Below, one piece after another: positions 9,338 to 16,681 of a stretch of 64,000 bases of DNA. The position numbers and the translations under genes are program-made. Numbering within the stretch: the stretch's first letter is position 1; each line of letters begins with the position of its first letter. This stretch comes from a bacterium SCSIO 12827 (GTDB taxonomy: Bacteria; Pseudomonadota; Alphaproteobacteria; Rhodospirillales; Casp-alpha2): the NCBI GenBank assembly GCA_024397995.1, contig CP073746.1:620001-684000 (forward strand), in the 5' to 3' direction. The notes under the pieces were generated by a model. That model worked only from the letters and a program-made list of their open reading frames with translations, made no database searches and was not told the origin of the DNA.

Positions 9338-10516
9338 ATGGCTGACTCAAGCCCAGGCGGCGGTGAGCATCTTAAGCTGCTGACACGACTGAAGAATTGG
9401 AAAGGCGGGGCGGAAGAGCCCAATCATCTGATTCTCGTCAGTTTTTCCACCCTCGGCATGACCGAGGAAGAGGATAAGCAGCTCCGCAAGAAGACCGATG
9501 AATCCTACGAGCGCTCGCGCGAACGGCGCGGCGCCGAGGTGTACCGGCTGACCAGCACCGATACAGCGCTGCTGATGAAGCTCAACGACTATAACCAGAT
9601 GGAATGGACGTCGGAGCTGAAGGTCGACCTGATCCGTGTCATTCAGCAGAATTTCCCGGAATATTTCAGTCAGATCGACCAATCGCGGATGCTCCGCATC
9701 ATCAACCTGCAGGGCCGCATCGGCAACGCCATCAAGTTCCTGGAAACCTTCGATGACCGCGCCAAGGAAGCCGGCGTCGGCACGGGCGAGACCCGACCGT
9801 TGCGCGAAAGCGACATCCAGGTGGTGCGTGACGGCATGCGCAAGATGGGTAAGAAGGCGTTCACGGACAATTTCATCCGATCCCAGGCGACGGTCCTCAT
9901 CACCCCGGGCAAGCCGCCCATGCCGGTGATGAAGGAATACTTCATTTCGGTCGAGATGATCCGCCAGCACATTCTGACCAACGTGGATTTCCGCGGCGCC
10001 GGCTTGGTGTTCCAGCATCTGACCCGCTCCCTCGATCAGATGCTCATCGAATGTTTCGATGAAGTGAATCCGGACCGCGCCAAGGCGTCCCTCAATCTGA
10101 ACGTGGAAACCGTGTTCACCCATTCGTTCCAGAACCTCCTGGAAAAGGGCGGCAAGGCATTGTCGAGCTTGGTCCTGGAGTTTCGCGCCGAAAACATCCT
10201 GCAGAACTGGGATCAGTTCCAGACCGCGTCGGAACTGATCACCTCCCACGGCGGCACCATCGCCATTGACGCCATCATTCCGGAAAGCCTGGGCGTGATG
10301 GACCTGCCGCGTCTGGGCGCCAAGCTGGCCAAGGTGTTTTGGCGGCCGGGCACGGAAAATTCCCTGCCCAAGTTCAAGGAAACGATCCAGGGCTTGCAGC
10401 AGCGCGGCACAGTCCTGGTCATGGCGCGGGTCGACGACGAACTGGCGATCAAGACCGCTCATGCCTGCGGTATCACCATGTTCCAGGGCTTCCTGATCGA
10501 CGACATGGTGCGCTAG
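9338..10516 (+). CDS. Degenerate GGDEF-EAL-like protein, paralogue 3 of 3
   Basis: 392 aa, closest to paralogue 1 (shared LNVETVFT, LDQ and FQTA motifs and QG[FY] end). GGDEF-like half: NHLILVSFSTLGMTEEED and VYRLTSTDTALLMKL. EAL-like half: ASLNLNVETVF, LVLEFRAENIL, GGTIAIDAIIPESLGVMDL, LAKVFW, LVMARVDDELA and ITMFQGFLIDDM. Metal and general-base acids of active EAL phosphodiesterases are again replaced. The 132 bases before it are AT-richer than the genes and could hold a separate promoter. The DUF2927 gene follows 23 bases downstream. Confidence 0.7.
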   Translation: MADSSPGGGEHLKLLTRLKNWKGGAEEPNHLILVSFSTLGMTEEEDKQLRKKTDESYERSRERRGAEVYRLTSTDTALLMKLNDYNQMEWTSELKVDLIRVIQQNFPEYFSQIDQSRMLRIINLQGRIGNAIKFLETFDDRAKEAGVGTGETRPLRESDIQVVRDGMRKMGKKAFTDNFIRSQATVLITPGKPPMPVMKEYFISVEMIRQHILTNVDFRGAGLVFQHLTRSLDQMLIECFDEVNPDRAKASLNLNVETVFTHSFQNLLEKGGKALSSLVLEFRAENILQNWDQFQTASELITSHGGTIAIDAIIPESLGVMDLPRLGAKLAKVFWRPGTENSLPKFKETIQGLQQRGTVLVMARVDDELAIKTAHACGITMFQGFLIDDMVR

Positions 10517-10539
10517 GCGTTTCCTTGTTAGGATAAGCC

Positions 10540-11361
10540 ATGCGCTTTCCAGAACGCTTTCTGCCGGTACGCTTCCTGATTATCGCCTGCGTCCTGATGG
10601 CCGCCGCCGTCACGGCCGCGCGGGCCGAGGACGACGTTTCCAACACCGACCTGATCAAAGCGTTCGCCGGGGTCGCCCTTGGCTCCGAACACGAAAAGCG
10701 CATTCCCCGCATCATCAAATGGGTCGCCCCGGTCAACGTCGCCATCATCGGCAAGGGCTATCCGCCGTTGTTCGAGGAATTGGTTGTCCGTCAGCTGGAT
10801 GATCTCGCCAAGGAAACCGGTCATCCGGTGAAGCTGGTGTATTCCGAGGTCATGCGCCAGGAAAAGCGCCTGGCGCCCAACGTGTCCAAGATTCCCATCA
10901 ACGTGCTGGTGTTCTTCGGGCCCAAGGCGTCGCTCCCGGCGGTCATCGAAAAGCGCACCAAGGGCGCCTACAAAGCCGTCGATGCGGAAAGGATGCTGCG
11001 TCTCGGCTTCTGTCACGGGCGCCTGCGTATCAATAAGGCGGGGGCTTTGACCTTCGGCTATGCGGCGGTGCCGGCGGAAATCGTGACCCAGGTCCAGTAC
11101 GGCAATGTTCAGGTCGATCCCAAAATCTTCCTGCGTGCCTGCGTGACCGAGGAAATCACACAGCTCATGGGGCTGGTCAACGACGTTGACGGGCTGACGT
11201 TTTCGATCTTCTCGGACACCAGCCGCCATGTCGACCTGACCCATGCCGACCGCTGGATGCTGCGCATGCTCTACGATCCGCGCATGAAACCGGGCATGAA
11301 GGCGGATCAGGCGCTGCCCATCGCGGCCCAGTATCTGGCCCTTAAACGGCCCGGTAAATAG
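10540..11361 (+). CDS. Exported DUF2927 family protein
   Basis: 273 aa. Residues 1-28 form a signal peptide (FLIIACVLMAAAVTAARA, cleavage before EDD). The C-terminal half shows the DUF2927 signature: CVTEEITQLMGLVND, SIFSDT, LTHADRWMLRMLYDPRMKPGM. The TEEITQ segment sits where a zinc-metallopeptidase helix would be, but it lacks HExxH, so protease activity should not be assumed. It lies 23 bases after paralogue 3, so co-transcription is likely and would link an exported protein to a cytoplasmic nucleotide-signalling-like trio. Confidence 0.8.
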   Translation: MRFPERFLPVRFLIIACVLMAAAVTAARAEDDVSNTDLIKAFAGVALGSEHEKRIPRIIKWVAPVNVAIIGKGYPPLFEELVVRQLDDLAKETGHPVKLVYSEVMRQEKRLAPNVSKIPINVLVFFGPKASLPAVIEKRTKGAYKAVDAERMLRLGFCHGRLRINKAGALTFGYAAVPAEIVTQVQYGNVQVDPKIFLRACVTEEITQLMGLVNDVDGLTFSIFSDTSRHVDLTHADRWMLRMLYDPRMKPGMKADQALPIAAQYLALKRPGK

Positions 11362-11377
11362 CGGCTTCCAACGCTTT

Positions 11378-11491
11378 CTAAAACGTCCAGAACAGATCGC
11401 GCAGGTCGAACATGGCCTCCGCGGCCAGTGCCGTGAGCGTCAGCGGCAGGGCTACGGCCAAGGCGGCAAGGGGGGCTTTCAAGGTCTCCAT
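11378..11491 (-). CDS. 37-aa hydrophobic membrane peptide
   Basis: A short frame, METLKAPLAALAVALPLT and onward, has one membrane helix (about residues 6-25) and an acidic/aromatic tail ending FDLRDLFWTF. It is supported by a strong AAAGGAGAC ribosome-binding site seven bases before the ATG. The longer in-frame start at 11653 is not favoured because it crosses the terminator at 11591-11625. No family is recognised. It is convergent with the DUF2927 gene, 16 bases away. Function unknown. Confidence 0.5.
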   Translation of the reverse strand: METLKAPLAALAVALPLTLTALAAEAMFDLRDLFWTF

Positions 11492-11590
11492 GACAGGTCT
11501 CCTTTCTCCGTCCAAGCAAGGAGAAGAAGACCAAGGAACCCGGGCCGGGGAAGGGCGGGAAAAGGGCAATATCGGGGCGGCGAAGATCAA

Positions 11591-11626
11591 AAAAAGCGGG
11601 GGAACCAGCGTATCCCCCGCTTTTTT
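11591..11626. terminator. Strong bidirectional terminator
   Basis: AAAAAGCGGGGGA (11591-11603) pairs perfectly with TCCCCCGCTTTTT (11613-11625) across nine bases. It lies directly behind the leftward FAH gene and insulates the small membrane peptide from it. Confidence 0.85.
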
Positions 11627-11665
11627 CAAATTTTCTAATGCGTTGCGCCCCAAAGGGCGGTTTTC

Positions 11666-12352
11666 TTAGACGACCTTGATGGTCAGTTCGTCCACGCCGT
11701 CGACCCCGCCCTTCAGCACGTCGCCGCGCTGCACGGCGCCGACACCAGCGGGCGTGCCGGTGAAGATCAAGTCGCCGGGGGCCAGGGTGAACAGGCCCGA
11801 CAGATATTCGATCATTTCCGGAATTTTCCAGATCATCTGATTCAGGTCGCCGTCCTGGCGAACCTCGCCGTTGCGTTCCAGCCAGATGCGGCCAGAGGTC
11901 GGGTGACCGGTTTTTTCGGCCGGGTGGATCGCCGTGCAGGGGGCGGCCAGATCGAACGCCTTGCCCACGTCCCAGGGGCGGCCCATTTTCTTGGCTTCGC
12001 CTTGCAGGTCGCGGCGCGTCATATCCAGGCCCACGGCATAGCCGAAAACGTGGTCGAGCGCCTGTGCCGCCGGAATGTTGGTGCCGCCGGATTTCAGGCC
12101 GAGAACCATCTCCAACTCCCAATGAACGTCGTTCGAGGCGACCGGATAGGGCCACTCACCACCGCCGACCATCAGGTTGTCAGGGCATTTCATGAAAAAG
12201 AACGGCGGCTCGCGATCCGGGTCATGGCCCATTTCGATGGCGTGCTCGGCGAAGTTGCGGCCCACGCAATAGACGCGGCGCACGGGGAACTGGTCGTCCG
12301 TGCCGGCAACGGGCAGGAATGACTGGGGCGGCTGGGGAATGACGTAGGCCAT
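11666..12352 (-). CDS. Fumarylacetoacetate hydrolase family protein
   Basis: 228 aa starting MAYVIPQPP, with GAGGATTCCCG before the ATG. Family motifs: VYCVGRNFAEHAIEMG, FFFMKCPDNLM, the metal-binding ELEMVLGLK (Glu-x-Glu) with GYAVGLDMTRRDLQ, and the C-terminal FTGTPAGVGAVQRGD. Small FAH-fold enzymes of this size usually hydrolyse acylpyruvates or act as isomerase/decarboxylases on aromatic breakdown products; the exact substrate is not evident. Downstream is a strong terminator; the JmjC-type gene lies upstream on the same strand, 86 bases away. Confidence 0.88.
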   Translation of the reverse strand: MAYVIPQPPQSFLPVAGTDDQFPVRRVYCVGRNFAEHAIEMGHDPDREPPFFFMKCPDNLMVGGGEWPYPVASNDVHWELEMVLGLKSGGTNIPAAQALDHVFGYAVGLDMTRRDLQGEAKKMGRPWDVGKAFDLAAPCTAIHPAEKTGHPTSGRIWLERNGEVRQDGDLNQMIWKIPEMIEYLSGLFTLAPGDLIFTGTPAGVGAVQRGDVLKGGVDGVDELTIKVV

Positions 12353-12438
12353 CGGGAATCCTCGGATTTTTAAAGGTGGTGGGGCGGGCCGCCGGTCGGC
12401 GGCGCCCAATCGGTATGTTCGGATTTACGCGATGCGTC

Positions 12439-13644
12439 TCAGGCGCGCAATAGGATTCCCAAGGTTCTGAGGTGGGAGACACCGTTGCGGATTTCGGGTT
12501 CGCTGAGATTTGGCAGGCTCGTTTCCAACTCCGCGCGGGTGACGACGTCCCGGTCGAGGACCCATTCTGCAAGTTCCGCGGTGGCGGGAGTGATGGTGTC
12601 CCGGGTCTTCGGTGTTTTGACCTGCCAGTCTTGGCCCCGCCGCGCCAGTTTGACCCCGGCAGACTGGACGCGGAAGAAACCGGCGAATTCGGGGTCGGGA
12701 AGATCGAAGCCGGGAACCATGTCGAACAGTCGCCGGCGCTGTTCTTCCAACAATTCGGTGGTGACCTGGGGGTCGTCGAGTATATCCATCAGTCGCCCGG
12801 CAAGGTCGCGGACGCGTTCACGGTACAATTCGGGTTCATCCACGGTCGGCATCTCGCGGCGGAACAGGGGATCGGCAGTCGCCGCGCGGCTCACCGTGCG
12901 CAGAAAATCCAGGCCGGTTGGTCTGACCGTCCCGAACGACAGATGCAGGCAGGAATCCGACGCGGCCAGCGCGTCGTGGTACTGGCCGCGCGGAATATAG
13001 AGGATATCCCCCGGCGTCATGGTGATTTCCTGCGCCAGGGCGCCCCGGGCCTTGGCGTGATAGGCTTCATCGAAACTGGCGTAGCGATAGCCGTCGGCCT
13101 CGATCGGTTCTTCAAACCGTCCTTCATAAAGTTGCCAGGTCTTTTCGCCCTCGATATGGACGGCGAACACCTCCATGGTGTCGAAATGGCTTTTGAAGGC
13201 GGGCCGCTGGCAGCGGGAGTAATAGGCATTGCAGGTGACGCGGGACGCTGTCGCCATCTGCAAGGCCGTGGCGATCGCCGCCGACCCGGAATCCAGCATC
13301 TCCATCAAGTCCAGAACCAGGGACGCGCCGTCTTCAAGAAGGCCTCCGACCCGGGGCCAGTCCGGCACCATGGCGCGTCCGCCTTCGCGCAGAGTGCCCA
13401 TGGAGCAGAATTCGTCGGGGGCCAGATTGCGGCCGTCCAGCGCCATTTTCATGGTATGGGCGTTCCATACCGTGGTCATGTTGATCAGCCGGTTGAACGA
13501 CGACCAGTCGAACAGGCGGCGGATCTTGTCGGCATCGCCCGGAATGTGGACGGCCCGGCGGCCGGAATACTCGGTGAAAAAGGTTTCCGGCGTCATGGGT
13601 GCGATCAGATCGCGAAACGTTATGCTGGTTTGAGGATCCCGCAC
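12439..13644 (-). CDS. JmjC/cupin_4 Fe(II)-2-oxoglutarate oxygenase
   Basis: 401 aa. The sequence SHFDTMEVFAVHIEGEKTWQLY holds the HxD metal pair and GQYHDAL the distal His, in the arrangement of ribosomal-oxygenase-type (cupin_4) hydroxylases. These hydroxylate a side chain of a ribosomal or other protein using 2-oxoglutarate and oxygen. After the double-stranded beta-helix, a helical region and a C-terminal winged-helix-like segment (TPATAELAEWVLDRDVVTRAEL) follow, as in that family. The protein substrate is not known. Upstream is a 336-base gene-free region. Confidence 0.82.
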   Translation of the reverse strand: MRDPQTSITFRDLIAPMTPETFFTEYSGRRAVHIPGDADKIRRLFDWSSFNRLINMTTVWNAHTMKMALDGRNLAPDEFCSMGTLREGGRAMVPDWPRVGGLLEDGASLVLDLMEMLDSGSAAIATALQMATASRVTCNAYYSRCQRPAFKSHFDTMEVFAVHIEGEKTWQLYEGRFEEPIEADGYRYASFDEAYHAKARGALAQEITMTPGDILYIPRGQYHDALAASDSCLHLSFGTVRPTGLDFLRTVSRAATADPLFRREMPTVDEPELYRERVRDLAGRLMDILDDPQVTTELLEEQRRRLFDMVPGFDLPDPEFAGFFRVQSAGVKLARRGQDWQVKTPKTRDTITPATAELAEWVLDRDVVTRAELETSLPNLSEPEIRNGVSHLRTLGILLRA

Positions 13645-13979
13645 CGAACCACCCTTCTTATGCCCGCATTTCAGACTTTTACTGGCCGTTCTGGCCGCGA
13701 CCGTAGTTTACGAAAACTCGTATGTATGCGCCAGCCTGGGCCCGCCCAGGATCGCCCGGTTATCCACACACCACCCGATAAGGGAATATTTTCGTTTTGT
13801 GTGATTCCCCTTGGAGGCGTATGTAGGACATCAGGCGGGAACGTCGCGCGGCGGCTGCGCGCGTTCCGTGACGATATACTAATAACAAAATGTTGGCAGG
13901 CGACTACCTGGGATAGGCAGCCTTTTCCAAAGGGCCGTGCCGTGTGATCGGCATTGTCTTCACCAGAGGACGGATAGCC
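13645..13979. other. Gene-free divergent region with hairpin and TATACT box
   Basis: About 335 bases between the JmjC-type gene and the small gene at 13980. A hairpin (GGAACG at 13838-13843 pairing with CGTTCC at 13862-13867, with a GC-rich middle) stands directly before a TATACT box (13875-13880). No good -35 accompanies that box. A short CCTGGGC/GCCCAGG inverted repeat also lies near 13735-13752. No credible short gene was seen. Confidence 0.4.
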
Positions 13980-14435
13980 ATGTCCAACTCGACAGAAAAT
14001 TCTACTACGGCAGGGGGCTTTGCGGGAAATCCCAATGCCTTCCTTCCCGGCGACTGGTTTTTCGAGTTTGATCAGGATTACGGCGACGGCATCCACGTTA
14101 TAAAGCGTGGGCTCGACGCCTCGCTTCTGGTCGTGCGTAAATACGACATCGGCACCGAAGAGGTTTTGGCCTTCTCGACCTATGACGGCAAGCGCCGGGC
14201 CATGACCGTGTTCCACTTCCACCCAGATTTCGACCTTCACAGCCGCCGCCATTACATGGAGGCCCACCGCGAAGGTTACGATGTCGCGCGCACGGTCACG
14301 AGCCATCTGGAGGCCCAGCGCGCCGAACGCCAGGCCGCCATCAGGCGCCGAGTCGCCAAGGCGCGCCGCGCCGTGACCTTGGCCGCCCATGCCGCCGCCG
14401 TGTTCATCCTGGCCCATTATTCGCCCGGACGCTGA
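13980..14435 (+). CDS. Hypothetical protein with C-terminal hydrophobic segment
   Basis: 151 aa. The ATG at 13980 is preceded by AGAGGA. After a low-complexity Ser/Thr/Asn start comes GDWFFEFDQDYGDGIHVIKRG, then FHFHPDFDLHSRRHYMEAHREGYD, a basic helix (RAERQAAIRRRVAKARRA) and a hydrophobic tail (VTLAAHAAAVFILAHYSPGR). It could be anchored by that tail. No family is recognised. It precedes dgcN by 65 bases. Confidence 0.6.
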   Translation: MSNSTENSTTAGGFAGNPNAFLPGDWFFEFDQDYGDGIHVIKRGLDASLLVVRKYDIGTEEVLAFSTYDGKRRAMTVFHFHPDFDLHSRRHYMEAHREGYDVARTVTSHLEAQRAERQAAIRRRVAKARRAVTLAAHAAAVFILAHYSPGR

Positions 14436-14500
14436 CCCCTTCCCGCCGCGACTGGCTGTGTTACGCTCCTTGCTTGGATGAACCAGCCGGGAGACCTGCC

Positions 14501-15505
14501 ATGGCACTCGCGACCCCCTATCTGATGTTCGTCGGCGATGCGCCGGACCAACTCGCGGCAAAGGTTGCCATCGGGGTCGTTCATTGGCGGCCCGAATGGT
14601 GCAAGGGTCAGCTTCGCCTGGCCGGCTGCAAGGCCGACCTGGGCATTCCCGACATGACCATTGCCGACGCGGTCAAGGCCGGCTGCAAGACCATGGTCAT
14701 CGGTGTCGCCAACCGGGGCGGCGTGATTCCCGACAATTGGGTCGGCGTCATCGTCGAGGCCATCGAGGCCGGCATGGACGTGGCCGCGGGGCTGCACCGG
14801 CGGCTGCGTGACGTGCCTGCGATCGCCGAGGCGGCGGCCCGTCACGGGCGGACGCTGACCGACGCCCGCCACCCGTCCCGCGATTTCGACGTCGCCTCGG
14901 GCCAGGCCAGGGCAGGACGGCGGATATTGACCGTGGGCACGGATGTGTCCGTGGGCAAGATGTTCACGTCGCTGGCCATCGAGCGGGAGATGAAAACCCG
15001 CGGCATGAAGGCGGATTTCCGCGCCACCGGCCAGACCGGCATCTTCATCGCCGGCGAAGGGGCGTCCGTCGACGCCGTGGTCGCCGATTTCATCGCCGGC
15101 GCCGCCGAATGGCTGACACCCGCCAACGATCCGGATCACTGGGACGTGGTCGAGGGCCAGGGCTCCCTGTTCCATGCCTCTTATTCCGGGGTCACCCTGG
15201 GCCTGATCCATGGGGCCAGGCCCCACGCCCTGGTGCTGTGCCACGACGCGGCGCGGCTGGAAATGCGGGGCACACCTGGCGTGCCCGTGCCCGCGTTGGA
15301 GGACTGCATCGCGGTCAACGAGCGCATGGCCCGCATGTTCGAGCCCGACGCCAAGGTCGTCGGCGTGTCCGTGAACACAAGTTCCATGGGGGCGGCGCGG
15401 GCCACGGCCTATCTGGCCGAGATTTCCGAGCGCCTGGGTCTGCCCGCCGTTGATGCGGTGCGCACGGGCGTCGCCCCCATCGTCGACGCCATCGAGAAGC
15501 TGTAA
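14501..15505 (+). CDS. dgcN: D-glutamate N-acetyltransferase (DUF1611)
   Basis: 334 aa. The DUF1611 fold is seen in the N-terminal VANRGGVIPDNWVGVIVEAIEAGMDVAAGLH and a P-loop-like GTDVSVGKMFTSLAI, followed by DVVEGQGSLFHASYSGVTLGLIHGARP. Family members act with DgcA in D-glutamate breakdown: DgcN acetylates D-glutamate and DgcA racemises N-acetyl-D-glutamate. The ATG at 14501 is chosen over an upstream TTG because of the GGGAGA site before it. The dgcA homologue begins two bases after its stop, which strongly supports the assignment. Confidence 0.85.
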   Translation: MALATPYLMFVGDAPDQLAAKVAIGVVHWRPEWCKGQLRLAGCKADLGIPDMTIADAVKAGCKTMVIGVANRGGVIPDNWVGVIVEAIEAGMDVAAGLHRRLRDVPAIAEAAARHGRTLTDARHPSRDFDVASGQARAGRRILTVGTDVSVGKMFTSLAIEREMKTRGMKADFRATGQTGIFIAGEGASVDAVVADFIAGAAEWLTPANDPDHWDVVEGQGSLFHASYSGVTLGLIHGARPHALVLCHDAARLEMRGTPGVPVPALEDCIAVNERMARMFEPDAKVVGVSVNTSSMGAARATAYLAEISERLGLPAVDAVRTGVAPIVDAIEKL

Positions 15506-15507
15506 CC

Positions 15508-16500
15508 GTGGCGGGGTCGCGCCGCCTGTCCGCCGTCGACCAGGGCTGGCCCCTGGCCCGGCCCTTCGCCATTTCGCGCGGCGTCAAGACCGAGGCCCGG
15601 GTCGTCGTCTGCGAGGTCGAGGACGCCGACGGGCGGGCCGGACGCGGCGAATGCGTGCCCTATGCGCGCTACGGCGAAACGGTTGATAGCGTGATCCACC
15701 AGATCGCCGAGGTCGCCGATGCCGTGGCCGAGGGGGGCGGACGCCGCGATCTGCTCGACCTTCTGCCGGCCGGGGCTGCGCGCAATGCCGTCGACTGCGC
15801 GCTGTGGGATCTGGAATGTAAACAGGCGGGCCAGCGTGCCTGGGACTTGGCGGGCCTGCCGGAACCGCTGCCTGCGGTGACGGCGGAAACCATCGGCATT
15901 GCCAGCCCCCAGGAAATGGCGGTTCAGGCCCGCCGCCTGGCCAAGGCCCCCCTGCTGAAGGTCAAACTGGACGGCGCCGATGTGCGTGCGCGCTTAAGTG
16001 CCGTTCGCGAGGCCGCCCCCGAGGCCCGCCTGGTCGTTGATCCAAACGAAGGTTGGGACCTGCATCGACTGGAAAACCTGGCGCCGTTCCTGACTGAGAT
16101 GGGCGTGGAGATGCTGGAACAGCCGGTGCCCGCCCATGGGGATGAAATTTTGCGCGGCCTGTCCTATCCGATCCCAATCTGCGCCGATGAAAGCTGCCAC
16201 ACGGCGGAGGATTTGGAGCGTCTCGCCGGGCTCTATGACATGGTAAACGTAAAATTGGACAAGACCGGCGGCCTGACGGCGGCCCTCGATCTGGCCGATG
16301 CCGCCTGCGCGCAGGGCTTCGGGCTGATGGTCGGCTGCATGGTCGCGACCTCCCTGGCCATGGCCCCGGCCACGCTTTTGATGGGCCGGGCCCGGGTCGT
16401 CGATCTGGACGGTCCCTTGTTGCTGCGCGAAGACCGCGTGCCGGGCCTGGATTTCGCGGACGGGCGCATTCATCCGCCGATACGGGATCTCTGGGGATGA
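15508..16500 (+). CDS. dgcA: Enolase-superfamily epimerase, N-acetyl-D-glutamate racemase
   Basis: 330 aa, GTG start two bases after dgcN. It has the muconate-lactonizing/dipeptide-epimerase layout: KVKLDGADV (KxK acid-base lysine), LVVDPNEGWD, EMLEQPVPA and CADESCH (metal acids), and NVKLDKTGG (second catalytic lysine). The sequence also fits L-Ala-D/L-Glu epimerase, but pairing with dgcN points to N-acetyl-D-glutamate racemase. The product, N-acetyl-L-glutamate, could be deacetylated to L-glutamate by an enzyme not in this window. Confidence 0.85.
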   Translation: MAGSRRLSAVDQGWPLARPFAISRGVKTEARVVVCEVEDADGRAGRGECVPYARYGETVDSVIHQIAEVADAVAEGGGRRDLLDLLPAGAARNAVDCALWDLECKQAGQRAWDLAGLPEPLPAVTAETIGIASPQEMAVQARRLAKAPLLKVKLDGADVRARLSAVREAAPEARLVVDPNEGWDLHRLENLAPFLTEMGVEMLEQPVPAHGDEILRGLSYPIPICADESCHTAEDLERLAGLYDMVNVKLDKTGGLTAALDLADAACAQGFGLMVGCMVATSLAMAPATLLMGRARVVDLDGPLLLREDRVPGLDFADGRIHPPIRDLWG

Positions 16501-16565
16501 CGTTCCGGTTGTGTCATTAGATTATTCTAATGGTCTGATTTTAAACACTATTGGCTTTGTTAATC

Positions 16566-16589
16566 ATTCACGTTAAGTAGAATGTGAAT
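16566..16589. promoter_or_regulatory. Possible operator inverted repeat
   Basis: ATTCAC (16566-16571) and GTGAAT (16584-16589) form an inverted repeat with a 12-base spacer in the AT-rich leader of the REC-Hpt-like gene. The binding protein is unknown. Confidence 0.3.
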
Positions 16590-16681
16590 ACAGGCGCAAC
16601 TTTAAGACGCCAAGGGAAACGCCATGGGTGAGCAACACGTTAGACGGTGGAGAGGGGGCTGGCTCCCTCCGTTGAGAAGCA

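Noticed and set aside
6753-10516. Active c-di-GMP cyclases or phosphodiesterases
   Set aside because: All three copies lack GGDEF, EAL and the paired metal-binding acids.
12472-13947. Long rightward frame of 491 aa antisense to the JmjC-type gene
   Set aside because: Its protein has no motif or signal, and long antisense frames are expected at this GC content; the minus-strand frame shows conserved metal-site motifs.
13671-14561. 296-aa leftward frame over the small gene at 13980
   Set aside because: No ribosome-binding site or domain; the plus-strand gene has an AGAGGA site and a more protein-like composition.
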